Below are positions 62,759 through 64,000 of a DNA stretch of 64,000 nucleotides, one piece after another. Source of the stretch: Arcobacter sp. (lineage in GTDB: Bacteria > Campylobacterota > Campylobacteria > Campylobacterales > Arcobacteraceae); assembly GCA_002869565.1 (NCBI GenBank), contig PKUJ01000027.1, positions 318,801 through 382,800 of the forward strand. Direction: 5' to 3'. Within the stretch, counting starts at the first letter, position 1. Each line of letters begins with the position of its first letter. The notes below the pieces were generated by a model. The model searched no databases and was not told the origin of the DNA. It saw only the letters and a list, made by a program, of their open reading frames with translations. Made by a program: the position numbers and the translations under genes.

Positions 62759-63257
62759 AATTAACTCCTTCGTTTAGAGTGTTTTCTTGTTTACTTTGTA
62801 ATAATAGTTTGTTAAGGTTTGCAGTACGAGTGATTGCTGCATCTGCACCACTTAAACCATCAACGGAACTTGAAGCATCTTTTAATTGTTCAAGTTTAAC
62901 ATTTGCACTTCCTTCATCTTTAGGAATAGAAGTATCAAACCTAACAGAACCCCCTGTAGCATAAAGTTTGCCATCTGGTCCTATTTGGTAGGTATAAGAT
63001 ATTGGAGCAGTAGTAGCTACTCCTGCGGCATGAGACTGTTCATGAATTTTAGTTTCTGAATCAATGTTTTTAAATTTACTTAATACTCTATTATAATCTT
63101 TTTCATCATATTTATTATCACTAATATTAACTTTATCATAAGATTCTTGAGTAGATTTTTCTAACTCTTTTTTATATATATTTGCAAGTTCTGATCTTTT
63201 TTGAGCAATTTGCTGATAAATTAAAGATGGTGACTGTGAAAAATTATTTAATTCCAT
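62748..63257 (-). CDS. SprA-related putative metallopeptidase (CJM1_0395 family)
   Basis: 169 residues without signal peptide. HEQSHAAG at 72-79 is the zinc-type HExxH of this family, followed by APISYTYQIGPDGKLYATGGSVRFDTS, the conserved segment of SprA-like proteins. The N-terminal region is helical. The role is unknown. It is the first gene of a three-gene minus-strand group with the mini axial-like protein and TrxC. Confidence 0.82.
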   Translation of the reverse strand: MELNNFSQSPSLIYQQIAQKRSELANIYKKELEKSTQESYDKVNISDNKYDEKDYNRVLSKFKNIDSETKIHEQSHAAGVATTAPISYTYQIGPDGKLYATGGSVRFDTSIPKDEGSANVKLEQLKDASSSVDGLSGADAAITRTANLNKLLLQSKQENTLNEGVNYEN

Positions 63258-63318
63258 ATATAACCTATTTTAGTAACTTTATAATATTATATCGAACTTG
63301 TTAGAAAAAGTAAATAAA

Positions 63319-63342
63319 AGGATAAATTTAAAAATCTATCCT
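63319..63342 (-). terminator. Terminator of the SulP gene
   Basis: On the minus strand AGGATAGATTT pairs with AAATTTATCCT (one G-T pair) with a tight A/T loop, followed by TTTATTTACTTTTT. It starts seven to ten bases after the SulP stop codon. Confidence 0.65.
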
Positions 63343-63348
63343 CTGAGA

Positions 63349-64000
63349 TTAGTAGTCTATGGCTACTTTGTAGTTAGGATCATCTTCTTCATATGTACAA
63401 AATGGGCCTGCATCTTTAAGAATTTTTTTACAATCTTCACTTAAGTGACTAATTGTAAGTTTTTTACCAGCTTCTGCATATCTTTTTGTAATAGTATCAA
63501 TTGCTTCAACTCCTGAGATATCCATAACTCTGGCATCTTTAAAGTCTAAAATGATGTTTTCAGGATCATGTTTTGTATCAAATAATTCAAAAAATGAAGT
63601 AGTTGACCCAAAAAATAGTGGACCATCAAATTCATATACTTTTGTTTCTTCATCTTTTCTGTATGTTCTTGAACGAACTTTTGAATGATTCCAAGCAAAT
63701 ACAAGTGCTGAAATGATAATACCTGTAATTACCGCAATTGCAAGATCTGCAAAAATAGTGATAATAGTAACGGCAACTAAAACAAATTTATCAGCATTTG
63801 GCATATATCTAATTCTATTTCCACTTTCCCACTCAAATGTTCCAATTGAAACCATGAACATAATTCCAACTAAAACTGCAACTGGAATCATTGCAATAAA
63901 TCCTGAAAGGGCAACTACAAAAGAAATAAGAAGAATAGCTGCTGTAAAAGCTGATAATCTTCCCCATCCACCATTTGAAAAGTTAATGATAGATTGTCCA
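63349..64000 (-). CDS. SulP-family anion transporter with STAS domain, 5' part outside window
   Basis: The frame stays open to the window end, so the N-terminal two thirds are missing; at least 217 residues are visible. They contain the last membrane segments (ISFVVALSGFIAMIPVAVLVGIMF, FADLAIAVITGIIISALVFAW) and a C-terminal STAS domain with FFGSTTSFFELF and NIILDFKDARVMDISGVEAID. SulP proteins move sulfate, bicarbonate or other anions. The substrate is not shown by the visible part; sulfate or bicarbonate are both reasonable in a sulfur-oxidising autotroph-like organism. Confidence 0.88.
   Translation of the reverse strand, partial: GQSIINFSNGGWGRLSAFTAAILLISFVVALSGFIAMIPVAVLVGIMFMVSIGTFEWESGNRIRYMPNADKFVLVAVTIITIFADLAIAVITGIIISALVFAWNHSKVRSRTYRKDEETKVYEFDGPLFFGSTTSFFELFDTKHDPENIILDFKDARVMDISGVEAIDTITKRYAEAGKKLTISHLSEDCKKILKDAGPFCTYEEDDPNYKVAIDY

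Noticed and set aside
1-64000. CRISPR arrays, insertion sequences, prophage genes, rRNA or tRNA genes
   Set aside because: No regularly spaced repeats, transposase or integrase, phage structural genes, or RNA-gene cloverleafs were seen on reading; a covariance-model scan would be needed to be sure about small RNAs.

Overview
The window is a 64 kb piece of a very AT-rich bacterial chromosome with tightly packed, often overlapping genes. The gene content points to a marine or free-living member of the Campylobacterota close to Arcobacter and its relatives: a Sox thiosulfate-oxidation operon, a UPF0284-type CobT, SprA-like and DUF5718 proteins, many GGDEF proteins, and TATAAT -10 boxes with little visible -35. 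This placement is an inference from gene content and composition; no rRNA or other marker gene is present.

Region 1 (1-11.8 kb) is a corrinoid module. A TonB-dependent receptor (cut by the window edge) and a BtuF/BtuD/BtuC importer lead into lower-ligand and nucleotide-loop genes: cbiB, cobD, bluB, a type II homoserine-kinase-like kinase, a UPF0284-type cobT, cobU, cbiP, cobS and cobC. Together they would import corrinoids, make dimethylbenzimidazole aerobically and finish cobalamin. No corrin-ring genes other than cbiP, and no adenosyltransferase, are in view. The kinase is a good candidate for the L-threonine kinase that feeds CobD.

Region 2 (11.8-26.5 kb) is mixed housekeeping and signalling: a TDT/SLAC1-type transporter, an aldo/keto reductase, three diguanylate cyclases, a YbgC thioesterase, an M48 protease, RmuC, a Cys-rich SO_0444-type metal permease, a degenerate DUF922 protein, a YpfJ-type zinc metallopeptidase, an EamA exporter and MoeA.

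Region 3 (26.5-40 kb) is the sox locus: soxC-D-X-Y-Z-A, a small unknown gene, a terminator, then a periplasmic rhodanese, soxB, a cytochrome c-thioredoxin fusion, and MOSC, DsrE-like and alpha/beta-hydrolase genes. Facing it are a periplasmic metallo-beta-lactamase-fold protein and a c-heme (Tll0287-like) sensor kinase. moeA is divergent from soxC, matching the molybdenum need of SoxC. The intergenic region carries an FNR/CRP-like box about 62 bp before the predicted soxC start point.

Region 4 (40-45 kb) holds a tandem degenerate HD-GYP protein, a second rhodanese of the sox-linked type, an uncharacterised HELAH metallopeptidase, a two-domain universal stress protein and another EamA transporter.

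Region 5 (45-59 kb) is amino-acid uptake and catabolism: a ribbon-helix-helix protein plus an unknown 219-residue protein behind a 27-bp near-perfect palindrome, then livJ/K-H-M-G-F, putA, a GltB-like FMN protein, a chemoreceptor and a DUF5718 protein.

Region 6 (59-64 kb) has DUF1223, TtcA (with one expected Fe-S cysteine missing), DUF523, a PagL-like lipid A deacylase, a TrxC-type thioredoxin, a 79-residue mini flagellar-axial-like protein, an SprA-like metallopeptidase and a SulP/STAS transporter cut by the window edge. I saw no insertion sequence, prophage, CRISPR array, rRNA or tRNA.
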